64,000 nt of DNA from Hyalella azteca (taxonomy: Eukaryota > Arthropoda > Malacostraca > Amphipoda > Hyalellidae), in assembly GCF_000764305.2 (NCBI RefSeq), contig NW_025936582.1, positions 1 through 64,000 of the forward strand, in the 5' to 3' direction. The position numbers were made by a program, and so were the translations under genes. Below, one piece after another: positions 48,901 to 63,372 of this stretch; positions within the stretch are counted from its first letter, which is position 1; every line of letters starts with the position of its first letter. The notes under the pieces were generated by a model. It saw nothing but the letters and a program-made list of their open reading frames with translations. It was not told the origin of the DNA and ran no database searches.

Positions 48901-51900
48901 AATAAGCAAAATTGCTGTTACTTGAAATCGAAGAGTATGAACAGATTATCTGAATTTGTTAGCAATTTACATCACTATTACGCACTTTCAAATAGAGCCC
49001 TCAGTCTCTATCAATACGAGATTTCAGAAACAGATTTCGTTTAGAAAGCCTTATTATTTGGATGACTAAGTAATGCAACTCAGATAAGATGTAGTTGTGG
49101 TAGAGCCTGTTTAAGCTCAGCCTTATTTATATGAGTTAGACCGCACCCCCATTATAATTGCATGAGGTAACGAATTAAAAAATTATCTACTTAAACATAT
49201 CCATCAAAATAAGAGCGCTTCCAACAGAATGGAAGGTATGAGCTTACATACTAGAAGAAAATACCTTCATCGAAATTCTTATCAAAAAATGTAACATTTT
49301 CGAAAGGGCAAATCTGGAAATTCCGAGCATTACTCTCTAGGAATAAAAATTAATCAAAACGCCAGGATTTTAATGAAAACCACAACCCTCAAGACGTAAT
49401 AAGAATACAGAGAATTCTTGCAAGAGCGGCCGACCTCCGTTAGTGCAGAGGACCTCATGTGTGATGAGGTTGCCGGGATGAAAGCATCTCATTTTTTAGC
49501 ACCCCTGGTCTTATTAGGGCGCTTTGCATAGTGTAACGCGCGTCTATTTTATATTAGCGATGCGTAATTGCTCCACTTAATTAGAAAAAAGGGGCGCGAC
49601 AAAGAAATTGCCGGAGCGCGTACAGCTCCGTCTTGAGGAGGCCAATTGCCGCGAGGGGAGAGAACGCCTTAGAAAAAACGAATGGATTCGAAATTTGAAT
49701 AAAATTTGTAGTTTTAACATCTCTGATGAAGTATTAACGAATAAAGAAAAGAACAAGCTGTTGCCTCTTAAAACATTTGTAAGAAACGTGAGTTAATGAA
49801 GCACAGTTTCATTTGTTTTACTTTTCGTCACTCATGTTGGTCCCTAAGTAAATTTACTCTACGTATCGTTATATTCGATAGAATCTTACGATTTGTTGAA
49901 GCGCAAACATGGCATTATTTTAAATTAAACAGCAAAATTATAATTATAAATAAACGAAATTCATCCTAACCTCGTAAGTTGCAGCGACTAACTTAATCAG
50001 GTATCGTTTGTGCATCGCGACTCCAAAAAGCGAGTCTTCAAACATTTATAATCAACATTCATACATGTGTTTTAATTTCACTGCATTCTACTTTATATAT
50101 AAAAAATAGGCAAATATACTTACCACATTTTCATCGCAATGAATTTCAAAATTGTTTGAATTTCTCAAACAAAAATGAATACAAGACTGGAACTAATAAG
50201 TTCACGACATATGCAATACAGAGGCGTGCAGCTGCCAAGATGCAAATGAGGGCGATGTTATCTGCACGTTTGTTACGAGCGCCGTTACGTTGACTGCTGC
50301 TCGCTGAGGGCATCATTGCGAGTTGCAGCGCCTCGTGACAGTCCAAGAAATGCCTTCATTTAGAACTCGATTTTCTGTGCCAATACTTTGGCTGATGTAC
50401 AGAAGAAGCGTATTTCCGAAAAATCTGAGTTAGCTTACCTTCTGTTACATCTAAGGAAGCTTAGGTTAGTTTTGGGGAACTTTTTAGAATATTTAACAGT
50501 GATTCTGAACTATTATACATCTAGTTATCACAACTGAACAACTATTCCACAAATATAGACTGTAATCACGTTTTTGCTGGGAATTTAATTCGATTTATTT
50601 TTGTTAGTCAAACAATCGGAAGTTTATGGTGAATTTCATGAATACACATGAGATTACCCAAAGAAAATTTGCAATTGACGAGATTTAGAGGGCAAATTTG
50701 TGCAATGAAAGCTGGATAGGGAAGCGATTTGACGCGTAGACCCGCGTAGTTCTCTCACTTGTACAGTTGTACGACACGGTGACCAGACACTGGGAAGTAC
50801 GTAATCTAGATTGGCTAATTTAAAGACGAATTACAGTAAATTTTATTGAAGAATATTCCTTGTTCAATAGACCAACATGAAACTGATACTACATTGTGAC
50901 GAGAAAAATAATTAAGTCTATGAAGTGTCGGGTTCAATTGAGCTGTACACTTCAATTATACCTTCCGACATATTCTTAAAATCATTTTCGAGAAATGTAC
51001 TGCAAAACAAATATTAATACCTAATGAGTCACGACCTCCTTAGGTTCTGTCATTGTAGCTACTTTTTTACTTTATCGATTCCACGTGCGCAAAGTTACGG
51101 TAGGGACTGCACAACTCTAGCTATAGGTGCCGAGGTATAAGAAAGAACCCTTTGGCTGAGGAGAGAAGCAATCGAGTAACCTGGCACAGGTTCATTTGTT
51201 AGCATTAATGCAGTGGCCAGTGAGGGCTCATTTCTCCGTTAGTCTTCATAAGGGACATGGCAGGAAGCAGGATATACGAGAGAACGTTTAGGTACCTCGT
51301 TTCTTGGGGTACTTTTACTCCACCTCAGACGCACCTGCGGCAAAGGAACATGCGCCAGCTCGCACGGAATTGAGTAATATGACCTCAGATGGAATTGATT
51401 TTTTTTTTTTTCGTGGACCAAACAGTGTTAATAATAGCACTGGTTCGAACAATAAAAATGAATTCCGAAATAATTCGCAATAATTCGTACTGCACGATGA
51501 AGATAAGTGTGATGGCATTGAGAATTTGGCCTGGGACATTGAATAAGCTTCTAAAAGTTACGGAACTGTCGGAATTAAAGAACTTTAATTAAGCTTTAAC
51601 TGAATTTAATGCTTTCATAATTAGTACCTGTAGCATCGAGATAAAAAAAACTTAAAAAAAGCTACGTTTCACTTTCCTTGCACAGGAAACATTTACAATC
51701 TTTTAGCTTTATTTACTTTTTCCACTAAAATTTACTCATTGAATATTATCATCGTCAATTACTTGATTTGAAAGGTTGTGTATGGCAGTATCTGTCATGA
51801 GAAATAGTTCGTTTCTGGAGTAACTCAGAAAATGTCTTTTCCCAGGAATCTGAGACAAAATACATTTTCTGCGAGAAGGCCGGTAGCGTCACTAGACTCG

Positions 51901-54900
51901 CGCGTCTCCAAGCCCCGTGACTTGGAAGCGACACTTCCATGCATACAGACACAGCCGACCGCAGCACCACGGCGTAAACACGAGCTGAAGAATCGCGCGC
52001 TAAAGCTACTTTCATCAATGTTCTTTCTGCATTTTTATGATGATGGGGCGTTAGAAACTGGATGAAGTCACCTATGAAACCGCTGAATGGACATGAAGAA
52101 CCTTTAGCTTTAATACTAATATCACGATAGTCGCTTTTTAGATAGTAATAACATTAATAATTATGCGTTTATGCCGAAATTTTGTGCTGAAACTCTCTTG
52201 ATGCTTTCTCTTTGCTCATGTAATTAGGACATTTAAATGATTGTCATCAACGCGTTTACGCAAGAATAATCAGTAAACCACGAATCAACAAATTATTAAA
52301 TTAACAGATAATGAGAGCACAAAGCTTCATTTAGTGTATTAAATTACTCGTGCCTGAAATCTCAAACTGATCGCCCCCTCGCATCATCAGTCAACTGGTG
52401 CGACGACCTAAGTAAAAAATCACAGCCGACAAAACGCCACAAAAAATTAAAGACCTGGAAAAAAGCGGCCTCTTCAAATTGTAGCGCAGAGCAGGACCAG
52501 GAAAATCATCAGCTGCCCCAGAGCAGAGGATGGATTATGGAGAGCATAGGAGAGCGCGAGGTGAAGCGGCCAGAACCCACGGGTTTCTTGGGGGCCTTCG
52601 CTTTTCAAAAATAACCAAGTATATAATTCAATAATAGAAACTTACAATAATAGAAACTTGTCAATAGAAACTTCAATATATCTGTTAGAAAGCGAAACTT
52701 CAACATGCCGCAAAGCTTAAAGCTTTTTATGCAAGATCTAACAGCTACTGGTATTGGAATAGTAAGACTATACAGGTATATTATTGCTACTTTGAGAATA
52801 TCAGTTAATGGTTGGTGCAAGCTCCTCAGAATAATCTTGAAGGGTTAAAAAATGTTTCTTTATGCTGGTGAGCTTGAGTGACTTTGACATTTGAGTGAAT
52901 TAGAAACAAATATTTTCAAAAATGAAGGGAATGACTATTTGATTGAAAATCCTTCTTCAAATTTGTAGGAGCAAAAATGGCAAATTTATCGAGTGATACC
53001 AGTAATTTCAATCCTAATCATAATGATATGCCAGTTGTTTAGAGCAGGCATTAACATGCTTGCTTACCTAATAAAACAATTACCTTCATAAAAAAATTTA
53101 AAAATTACAATTATTTTGTAATAAATAATAAAATAATGCTTCATAAAATTATAATTATTTTGTAATAATTAGTCTTGTCAGAAAAACTTGCTAGGCCAAA
53201 AATGTACTAGACACCAGATCCGGAACACTGCGCTACATTTCCGGGAATTGGACATGGCCCAGCGCCTGCGATCCTCCTGCGCGTCATTCTAATCTAAGAA
53301 ACGATCGCATGAAGTCACGCGGTCACAGACACAACAACACAGCCCAGCAAATGGAAACAAATAGAAATAGATAGCAAAGCGATAAAAAACGAATAAAACG
53401 CACATGCCGACGAGCACAACGAGCGTCACCGACGCCACGGGGAAGCATTCTACCGCTGGCTCAGCGTCGACTGCCAGCGGCCGCATCGAGCGGCGATGCT
53501 AGATCGACGTCAGAGTGCGATGTCTTACAAGGTTATTTCAAATATAAATAAGTAGTAAGGCAATTATCAAGCTACCATCACATGGGACAAAAACTGTAGT
53601 TCCAAGTATTTTGATTTTCGCATATATCTGTATAATATCAATAAAGCCTAAACAGGGTCAATAAAAATTTCAAAATTTCATGAAGTGTTACTTGGTATGT
53701 GAGGTACGCGCTGAAATCCATCGCATGTTTTTTGCAGGAGCAATAATCATATCAAAATTAATAAATAATAACTTTGACTTTGAAGCATCGATTCTATTTT
53801 AGTTGAAGTATCAAGTATTTTTTTATCTAGAAGGTAGATATAATAAACTGAGATGATGAACTAAATGCAGCGAGGAGCCCCAGCAGCGAAACCAGCGCCA
53901 TCATCCCCCGAATTCGTCACAGCCAAGTTCGCTAACATCGAACCACGGCCAAAATTTCTGAAGGAAGAAATTGCTGCAGCTGTCACGATGAGGACTACGA
54001 TACGAACATAACAAAGGATAGGGACACAATAATTCCTTAGCACAATTGTGAACAAAAATGTCTCTATAACAATCATTCACATCACAACCTAGAAATGGAT
54101 CTTGGATGACACGATTTGTAATAACAAAATCAGGGATAATTCAAGTATTTTGGTAAGCAAATCACGGTGTGCACGGTGTGTAAAAAATGGTTATGATACA
54201 ACTTGGCAGTGTTTCAAATTTTTATAAGCTTGCAATTAATTTTTTACATTAAAGAATTGAAAATCTCAATTACCTGGTCCACTGTTACGAGGTTTCTTGC
54301 TGTAAGCAAGATTATTATTTTATTTAAGATATTTACCTAAATTACAGTAACCAAATAATGAATAAACAAAATAAAATATTATCGAACCGGGTCAAACGAC
54401 ATTTAAATTAAAATCTTACTTTTTCCACAGACAAGTAACAGGATCAAGGCAAATTTCAACCTAACCAAGACAAGAAAATCTCAACGAATTTGACATATTG
54501 GACGGAAATATTTGTGGTGGAGTGCACAGATGCGATGATTGTCGTACCAAACAAGACCATCAATCTGCAGGCCAGCGGACCACGACCACGGAGCTCACAA
54601 TACGGCAATCTGCCGGCCATCTCCGGGGACTGCTTACGCCCAAAAAATAATGACAATGTCGTCGACTATTTCTTTCGGTCAGCCGCGGTACTCGGACGCA
54701 CAAAAAATAATCACGGCAATGTAATTCCTCGAAATGGAAGGAGAGTCTAAATGTCCGAGATAAATAAAATGTTTTTTTCTAGTAAAACTTGCACAAAATC
54801 TTGCTGGAAATTAATTCAAGAAATTAATGCCTTTAATTTTCTCAATTTAAGTAATAGGTCAAAATTTCGTATCGTCTCTTTTTCTGTATTAAATGAATGT

Positions 54901-56084
54901 CATTCGAAAATTGGTAAGATGGTATTACCCACAAGTAAATTAGGACACTCTCTCGATTAAATCAGTTAATTAAACATCAGTGTAATTCTCTTGCCTAAAC
55001 CGATAATTAGCTGCGTAGAAGTCCTATATTTTCCACAATATTTAAACATGTCTGGAAAATAGAGGTGCAGCAGACATCTCTTTAAGTACAGTTACTTGCC
55101 AATACAAATATGTGCTCCAGATCTCTGCTGTACAGTGATCAGCACAAAGTTTGGCTGCAGGACAAGACGGAAGTGAGACGATCTCATTACCGCCGGCCGT
55201 CTTTGGTGCGCGCTACAAAAGCCTTTCCAATATTCGGCCTACGCAGCCCCAGGCTAAAAAACTCTGGCGCTAAATTAGAATTCTCCCTAAAAATGCAACA
55301 TCTGAAAAATGCAGCAGTTTTTTAATGCACGCTGCTTTTATTAGAGAACTACGAAAAAATGGACATGATTCGCCAGCTTACGGCTCTCAATTTCATCCAT
55401 AAAGCTAGTAAAGTCTGTAACAGTAACCGCTCTACACAGTATTTATATTTTCTATTTAACATTTTAATATTTTTTTAACTTTATATATTCATGTAAGCAG
55501 GATTTAGGCTTGTCACTAAAATAAAATTTGGCTTTGGAATACAAATGAGCCTCATGTTATAATGTTAAACATTATTTTTTTTTTTCAAGTTAGAAACATA
55601 TTTTCTAGCACTGCATTGATGATATTGAATGTCTTCAGTAACTATGTTTTATTCAGAAGATATCATAAATTGAACTATTATATTAATTATGTTTTTTTAC
55701 CATTCACAGTCCAAGCAGACTAATCCAGTCAAAAATTTTTAACAAGTATGACGAACATAAAAAAATTTCCACTGCTCTAAATTTTTATATAAAAACGGAA
55801 TAAATTAAGTCGCCGGAAGCAAGCCGAGTTAATTTAACGTTACTAACAAAGAGAAACAAAAATTGCTCAGCTGCTTTTCAGTTCAAAATAGGATTTCTGA
55901 AATGGGTATATGGAACGTGAAATGTAGTCAGTTTCACGATGAACACAAACATGCATTCTACAATTAAATGCACATGTCTTGTTTTTGCTGAACATTGGAA
56001 AAGATTGGAAAAGAAATACCGAGTACATACTATTTACACTCTCCCGAGTAGACCAACGATTATAAAAAGCATCTAAATTAGTGA

Positions 56085-56303
56085 AAAGACGGCCAGGCTG
56101 GTCTTATAGAACAGATCAAAATGATGGGGCCGCATCTCATAAGTTGTATCTCAGGAGGCAACCAAAGTTTGTGCACCAGGCTCCTAATTGGCACAAAAAC
56201 GCGCCACTTTGACATCTCCAAATGGAGTGGAATTGAGCAAATTGCCATAGAAGAGCTCAGCCCTGCCTGCCTACAGGCCCTTCTCAAAAACAACAAAAAA
56301 TAA
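56085..56303 (+). pseudogene. Isolated protein-like open frame, possible exon or gene relic
   Basis: Open from just after a TGA (56082) to a TAA at 56301. It reads KDGQAGLIEQIKMMGPHLIS and ends ELSPACLQALLKNNKK, about 72 codons. Base composition is clearly GC-richer than the AT-rich flanks and the amino-acid mix looks like a folded protein. The minus strand is also open here. No splice acceptor, promoter or known family was identified, so this may be a decayed retrocopy fragment, an exon of an unseen plus-strand gene, or chance. Confidence 0.25.
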
Positions 56304-59300
56304 AGGCACGTCAAAACGACGCCGCGCTTATGATCAGACTGCCTCGGTGACACCAGCGCTTCAGTTTTCCATTCATCCTGTCCTTATTACATTTGTGGCG
56401 AGGGCAATAACGTTTGAGCCCAGTCCTTTAATATGATCGGCATATTAAAGTTATTAGGTGCAACATGGTGGTATACAACGGCACAATGCAAACAAAAGAA
56501 ACCGCGCAACGTGATGACGCTTCCGGATACGCGGGATGTTTAGGCGTTGGTCCGCGGTGCCGGGATCGGGATCGGGAATGTGATTACCAGGCGTCACCCC
56601 GGTGATCCGGGAATTTGCTGCATAACCTTACGCGGAACTGCCCTGGTCATCGCCCGCTCGTTTACCGCTTATCTTAAAGCGAAGCTGGATGGAATAATAT
56701 TGTTCAATTGGGTGAGGCAAAATGGAGTGGACCGGCGAATGGAAAAGAAATTTACTCTAAAAAATTTCCCATTGTTTTGGAACTGACGAATAAATACTTT
56801 TATTGCCATTAGTGTACTCAAAAACAATGTTTTTTCCTTAAATACAATGGTATAAATCAACTTGAATTTCTTCATTTGACACTACAGAATCAGTTAAGTG
56901 TCCATCGTTGAATTTTGTTACTTCGTTATATTGTTGGGAGCGCAAAAATTTGACTACACATGTGCAATGAAATATAATTTCAACAATAATCTTTCAAACT
57001 GATATTAGGGGAATATATGATGGAGTGAATTCAAGATATAAATTTCATACTTTGCAGTAGAATATTTATAATGGAATCCGACATGTAACCGAAGAATATT
57101 TTTTTAATAGATAATATTATCTATTCGATACAATATTATCTATAATCGAGTGGGAATTGGTTTAGTCAATCTAGACCACGATCGCTGAGTAGTCAACAAA
57201 AATATTTGCAAACGAAATTTTGCTTTTTCAAGAAACATCTTCCACTAGGGAGACATTATCTTTATGTGGAAGTTTTGTGAATAATTTCAATGTTCGAATT
57301 ATTCATATCGTATATATATATAATATAAATTTATACGCATTAACGGAATCAGGGATGATTTCTACTTTTTCAGTTCTTACTTTTTTAAGTTTTTAGATTT
57401 TTCAGTTCTCAATAGCTACCAAATGTGAAGAAGTGAGAAATTTCAAAGAGTAATTTTGACTTTTATTAAATATTTAAGACGAGAAACTGAAGCATGAATT
57501 TAAATATGATGAAATGGTATAAATAGTTTCCCGAAATCGTCCATTATTATGGGCAGCTTTTTCAGCACAAGCAGCCTATAAATTGCATCAGTAAGGAACG
57601 AATGTGAATTTAAATTGTTGGTTTAAATTTCTTCTAAAGAAAAAATTTTTTTAAGTAGAAACGCCAAAGTATTGGAAAATACAATGATAAACCAATTAAG
57701 ATTCTATAAATTAAATAAATGAGTCGATAATTTACTTCGTATTACGTACCGTTACGAAGACGCTGAAGATTGACAGGCGAACTTTAAGGAAATAGTCAGT
57801 ATAATAGTGCTTCAATATTCTTATTGTCACTCGAGCACCAGTAGAAGTTTAAGTTTAAACTTTGGATATTGACTTGGTCTTTTGATGAGTTCAGCTGTGC
57901 TGATAGCACCATCAGTTCAAAGCTTCACGAATACATTGTTAACATTATTGTGATGTACCATATCAAGATTACAAGCGTGAGATCCTAGGGCCTGTCACGG
58001 CAACGAGTCCTCCGCCCACGCCACAGCGGCCGACCTCAAGCAAAAAAATATAGAGTTTTAGAATAAAAATTTCCTTCGGTAAACTTTTCGAGAAAACTTG
58101 ATGACCAGAAACAAACTTCGAAGAAGGAACTAGAAGTTACCACATAAGTTTGATTCCTCGCAAACTCTCTCAAGCAAAACTTTGAGCAGACTAAATTACT
58201 AAAGTTAGGTACTTTAGTTCTTAAGAAACTTATCAATCGTGCTAGAAATCGTGAAGAGTTTGTCCTCAAATTCAGATATTAAAATGAAGTCTCATAAACT
58301 TGTGAATCTGCTCATTGAACTCAAGTTGCAAGCAATATTGTAAAAGAAGGATGGTTTTCCAGAAAGTTTTATGGTAGTTTAGAAAGTTCGCAGGCTGAAC
58401 GTCACAAGTTAGCGCAGGTGAGCAAGTTGATCACGCGACTACTCGCTTCGACTGGACGCCTCAACTGGCAACACTCCTACGCATTACAGGTTCAATTTCA
58501 AATTGAGTTACGAACTGAAACGATTTCAAACTTCCAATATGAAAAACTTATTTCGCAGTTTAAAATTTTTAGCGAATCTCAAACGTACGTCCGTACTCAA
58601 CGACAGTCACAGCTCGAATAAGCAAGGGAAGGCCATGGACGTTCCTCCCCTCAGTCGGTGTTGCCACACAGAGGACTGGAACCCTCATCGCTGCATCACC
58701 GCCACCGCGGCGGCAGCCAATCAGGACGCAGGACACCGAGCAGTTGCCAGATGTTGCCACAAGAACAGGGAAGAAGAGGAATAAGAAGGCTACTCTGGAA
58801 GAGACTATACCAGAACAGCTGCCTCTCAGTCCTGAATATTAACGCTGGCTCATGATACAGCGAGATTAACGAGGTCTAATTAACCTTGTTGTAATTATTC
58901 TGGATAAATGATGCATCAATCTTCTTCTTCTTCACTTGTCAGAGGAGACAAACGTGCATATTACTTCGCTCTTCATTACTTGATTAAATGAAGCTCTCTC
59001 AATGCAATGGTTTTGGACCAGTTCTGCACGCCACATAAATGTAGACCAGGTAAAACGTTCAGCCATGCGTTCATTGAAACTTTGCGTTCTGCTGAACATG
59101 ATCTTTTCGATCGATTTAATGAGAAACCACCAGGCTTCTATCGAATTATTTTCAAGGAAGATATGACCGAACAATAATTATTGAGCGTGCCTAATTTTGT
59201 ATATTTTACTTTCGTTCATCTCATTCTTACATTCATTTGTTGAACATGATTTTCTTCATGCATGTTGGAGCGCATGAATGCGTGGCGCTGCAGTGCGTGC

Positions 59301-60424
59301 AGTGACCGTGGCAGTCGAGACACGCGAAATGCATTCAACCTCTATGAATGCAGTCAACCTCTAAAATAGACATCTGTCAACAAATTAAACCTAACGGCTC
59401 GTAATAATTAGATTAATACTGTATAACTTTCACCAAATATTCTACAGCGTTTTAGGACTCAAAAGAAATCTTGGAAAAAAATTAATGCCAACCTCAAGGC
59501 TAGGTACATAAAATTAATTTGTCGACTCGAAACCTGTTACATTAGATTCGGAAGAAGGCCGCGCCTCTCTTTAGCTGAGACCGATGCTCATAGATTAGAT
59601 GATTTCTTATATTTGTTAAACTATCAGCTTCGCCTGCTATAGACCATGACAAATCATCATTGCAACTAAACATCGCTTCTTCCCAACTCCCGCAACCTCA
59701 AATCTCCGAATCCCATAATCCCAATTACAGTTTTTAATTATCATTCTAGAATAATTGAAATATGAAAAAGACGTGTTCAAATCCACTTTAGGCACAATAT
59801 CCAATTTATTCCAAATTCCGATTTCGAAAGACATTCTTCTATGATAAACTCTCAATTTTACTAAATCGAAAGAAACAGCAAACTTTTCTAGTCCATCTCT
59901 TTCCCTCTGTTATTTAATTCTACTTAATTCCAGCTCTTGAACGTAATTTTCAGGTCCAGGTAACATCCAAGAACCACAGGTTCATATTGTGGAGACGCGC
60001 CCGAACAGCCACTTAATTTAATATCATTATGTTCACAGCACCAGGCTTCAACATACTCACAAACTTTCACATTATTCGATACAGTTAACAAAAAAATAAT
60101 AAATATACCATCAAGCAAAAATTTACGAAGATGTTCAAAATTATTTTTAAAAATTGAAAAATTTTCATATATACTGCATTAATATTGATCGATGATACTA
60201 AGAAAATGTTGTCAAATAATTTTAATAATATTCATGCTCAAGTCAACTCATAATATTCCTCATTTTGACAAATTAAATTTCTAATGAAAGTTATATCGGA
60301 ATAAAATTCAGCCAGCAATTGATGTGTCACATTAATAACCCTCAATGCAATAACAAATCTATGGCAAATGAGCGAACGAATCAGCCATATTAGCATTGTA
60401 ATGAAAATCGTTCCTGCTTAGAAC

Positions 60425-60710
60425 AATAAATAAATCATGGCCTAATTTATTTACTATTTAAAGTTGACATGTTAAGTCACTTGAATGGCCAAGCAATAGA
60501 TCAAGCACAGCTCTGACGCGCGGTGCCAATTTCAACTCCAATGAGAACGTAAATTTTAATTATATTGAATACAGTTTCAAATCCAACGAGAATAGTAAAT
60601 AAATGATGGACTAATTTATATACTATTTAAAGTTGACATGTTAAGTCACTTGCATTACTAGCAATAGATCACGCACGGCTCTGACGCGCGGTCTCAGTTT
60701 CAACTCTAAC
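60425..60710. repeat. Diverged direct duplication, about 120 bp, offset 169 bp
   Basis: AAATCATGGCCTAATTTATT (60432) and AAATGATGGACTAATTTATA (60601) begin matching segments. Both contain TATTTAAAGTTGACATGTTA, AGTCACTTG, AGCAATAGATCA and GCTCTGACGCGCGGT. Confidence 0.9.
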
Positions 60711-63261
60711 TATAAGCGGTCAAGTTTATGGCGGCGGTTTTGTATTCCCGTAAGACTTAAGCAACAACGCATTTCGAAATAATCGAAATTAAATTAAATC
60801 CTCTGCCTAGTGTGGGACGCGCGTTGAGTTTACGCGGCTTTTGTGACGATGACGCAGCGCGGGAGGTTCAAAAGAAAATTAAAATGTTTGTATGCCCTTT
60901 ATAATGGACGTTCTGGCGAAATTATCGAGTTCTAGACATGGTTTCCTAGTGGCTCCTCGAAAACGTGATTTGCTCAATTATCCACAATGGTATTGTCAGG
61001 GTACAATGTACTATTGTGTAGATGTTGTAAAGCTGCTGTAAGTGCTGTCAGAATTGACTAGGACTTTGGAAGTGTCCCGACGTGTTCAATGCAAATACAT
61101 TTATTTACTCTCATTTCTTCAATCTAATTACATATCATAATCGAATATCATGTCATATACATTATAATCATGTACAGAATTTACACATAATTTATTTCGA
61201 AAGATAAAGATATGAATTATTCATGGAAATTTCGAAGGCTGATTTGAAAACAAATTAAAATTCGCATGCTCTGAAAATTCTATTTTGATTTGGAGGATTT
61301 AATTACTAAACGAGCATGCGATTATTTGTATCGCTTATTGGCTTCAAACTAAGCGACAATTTATTGCGTAGTTCAAATCGACGCTATAGATACATTTTAT
61401 TATGGCTTTACTTCCAAACATTCGTTCAATAAAATGTTTTTCGTTTTTTTCTCATCCACATCATACAGTAACGAAAATGGTATTTTTGTTTATGGTGTAA
61501 ATTATGTTTTATATATTTACATGTATGTTTTATGTTTACAGTTCTATGTTTAAATTGTCCTTTCAAAATTCAAATCTGCAGATTTGTATGAGACAACAAT
61601 AATTTTTCTCAGCAAATGGTAGGTTTTATTCTCAAGTATGGCACCTTCCATGGATTTAACTCATATAAATATTGCCAAGGAAATTTATTCGTATACTGTC
61701 TTGACAAATTTACATTCTCAACGTACAATGTGGATATGTTTGACAGAGTGCAGCAGTATTCCGTTCATAATGAGGTTCACTTACATTAAATAACATCAAC
61801 TTAGGTGAGTTTGGCCGCAACGTATAAATTAATGTGCTCATAACACGCAGGCTTGCTCGAGTGTGCGTAATGACTATGTCACGAAAAACGAATAACACAA
61901 CCGAGGTTCGTATGACGCACGTCACACGTACGTCACAAGAAGGTCTCACTAACAAGCTTTTTCGTCGAGTCGCCTGTAATATATTCACGTCGATGAAATG
62001 AACCGGTAATTGGCGACATCATGGAAAGTTCCATCGCCCTGATTAATTTGCCTGCATGTGGACATTTGAGTCAAATTCAGAACAGTTCTCTTTAAATTAC
62101 GAAAGCAACACGAAAATTCCGGAAAAAAATATGTAGTAGGTAAAACAAATTCAGAAGCTTCTTCCTGCACCTGTGATACCTTCCCACAAGAGGCTTGAAA
62201 CTTCTAGCGCCATGATGGAGTCAGTAGCACGAGTATAGCAAACTATTTCTGAGACATTTTCAATCAGACTTTCGTCAGGCGATTGCCAAACTACAAAATC
62301 TATCATCCTGAAACTTACAGAAATAAAGTAAGGCTGAATTAACTAACCATACTTAAACGTTCAAACATTTGGCAACAGGAAACTGAAGATCCCATAACGT
62401 AAAAAACACATATAAAGAGTTTGAAAAGTATCCCAAATCGCATTGAAAATATTGTAAATGCCAGCGAGTCGATCTTTATGCGCACCACGCGGGCTGGCGC
62501 TGGAGGTGCTCAGCGCCGCGGTATTCATCGTAATTACTCCTGTTTGATTGCACACGCAAATGACTGGCCTGAGCTGAATGAATAATCGCAAACGCGTTTT
62601 AATTTATACATGATAACTTCTTCCTATTTAAAATGTAATGGTTTTGATTCGTGAGGGGCTCAATTATGCCAGGCATCATCAGTTTTTCTTTTAAAGAACA
62701 TTGCTCAGGAAATATTTTCGGTACTAAAATATCTCAATGAAACGTAGCAGTTTTATTTCAAAGGTATCACTTACTGTGATATCTTATAAGACCAACGATG
62801 AAAATATTGAATTCGGCGCTTTAAATCAAGTTGGAATCATTTTAAAATTATATCGCCGATAAACAGAATTATATCGCCGATGTTAGATCAAGAACATTGC
62901 TGTAACCCTTATCCAATAAAGAATACCATGCTTAGGTTAAAGTGGGAATTAACTTTGCTTTGTTCTCTATTTAAACAGACCAAATTACAGTAGGAAGAAT
63001 GAAAGAAAGCAGGTGGAACACAAAATTTTTCAGTTTTATTGGCTAGGAAAATTTCCTTTGTTTCATGCTGACGTTAGAATCAAAGAGAAATTAACAGGAA
63101 AAAACCGCTTGAAGATCTTGAGTCGCGCAAGAAGTTTGTGAGCGCAAGCGCCGGCCCCCAATTGGTCGTTTACAGCACCCACGGGGGCCATGCGCGGCCG
63201 TCAGATTACCTTAACAAATTTAGGGCACCTCGGCTGTGCTGTGGCTCTCCTGCCTGTCACT

Positions 63262-63372
63262 TGAGTGACACGCCAGTGCCACGGTAGTGCCATGCTAGTG
63301 ACATGGCAGTGGCAGTGCCATGCAAGTGACACGGCAGTGCCACACAAGTGAGACGGCAAGTGACCTATGACA
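63262..63372. repeat. Short GTGACACGGCAGTGCCA repeat
   Basis: Alternating phrases AGTGCCACGGT, AGTGCCATGC, AGTGACATGGC and AGTGACACGGC form imperfect units of about 10 and 20 bp. No gene is visible here. Confidence 0.85.

Larger units (their letters stand above)
38105..60420. other. Remaining upstream sequence 38-60 kb: no gene recognised
   Basis: Mostly AT-rich unique DNA. GC-richer pockets occur near 39.0-39.3, 39.9-40.2, 44.7-45.1, 47.65-47.98, 53.2-53.5, 54.55-54.7, 56.1-56.35 and 58.6-58.8 kb. Their open frames are short, usually overlap on both strands, lack splice-consistent neighbours and match no family I know. It may be a long 5' intron of the MYT1-family gene or intergenic DNA. 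Confidence 0.5.

Noticed and set aside
50146..50346. 66-codon minus frame with a hydrophobic stretch, near two GTAAG donors
   Set aside because: No initiator, acceptor or family support; considered a chance frame in a slightly GC-richer pocket.
54274..54299. 26-nt minus-strand segment between a good acceptor (aatcttgcttacag) and donor (CCAG|gtaatt)
   Set aside because: Far from the gene, very short, and such pairs are expected by chance in tens of kilobases.
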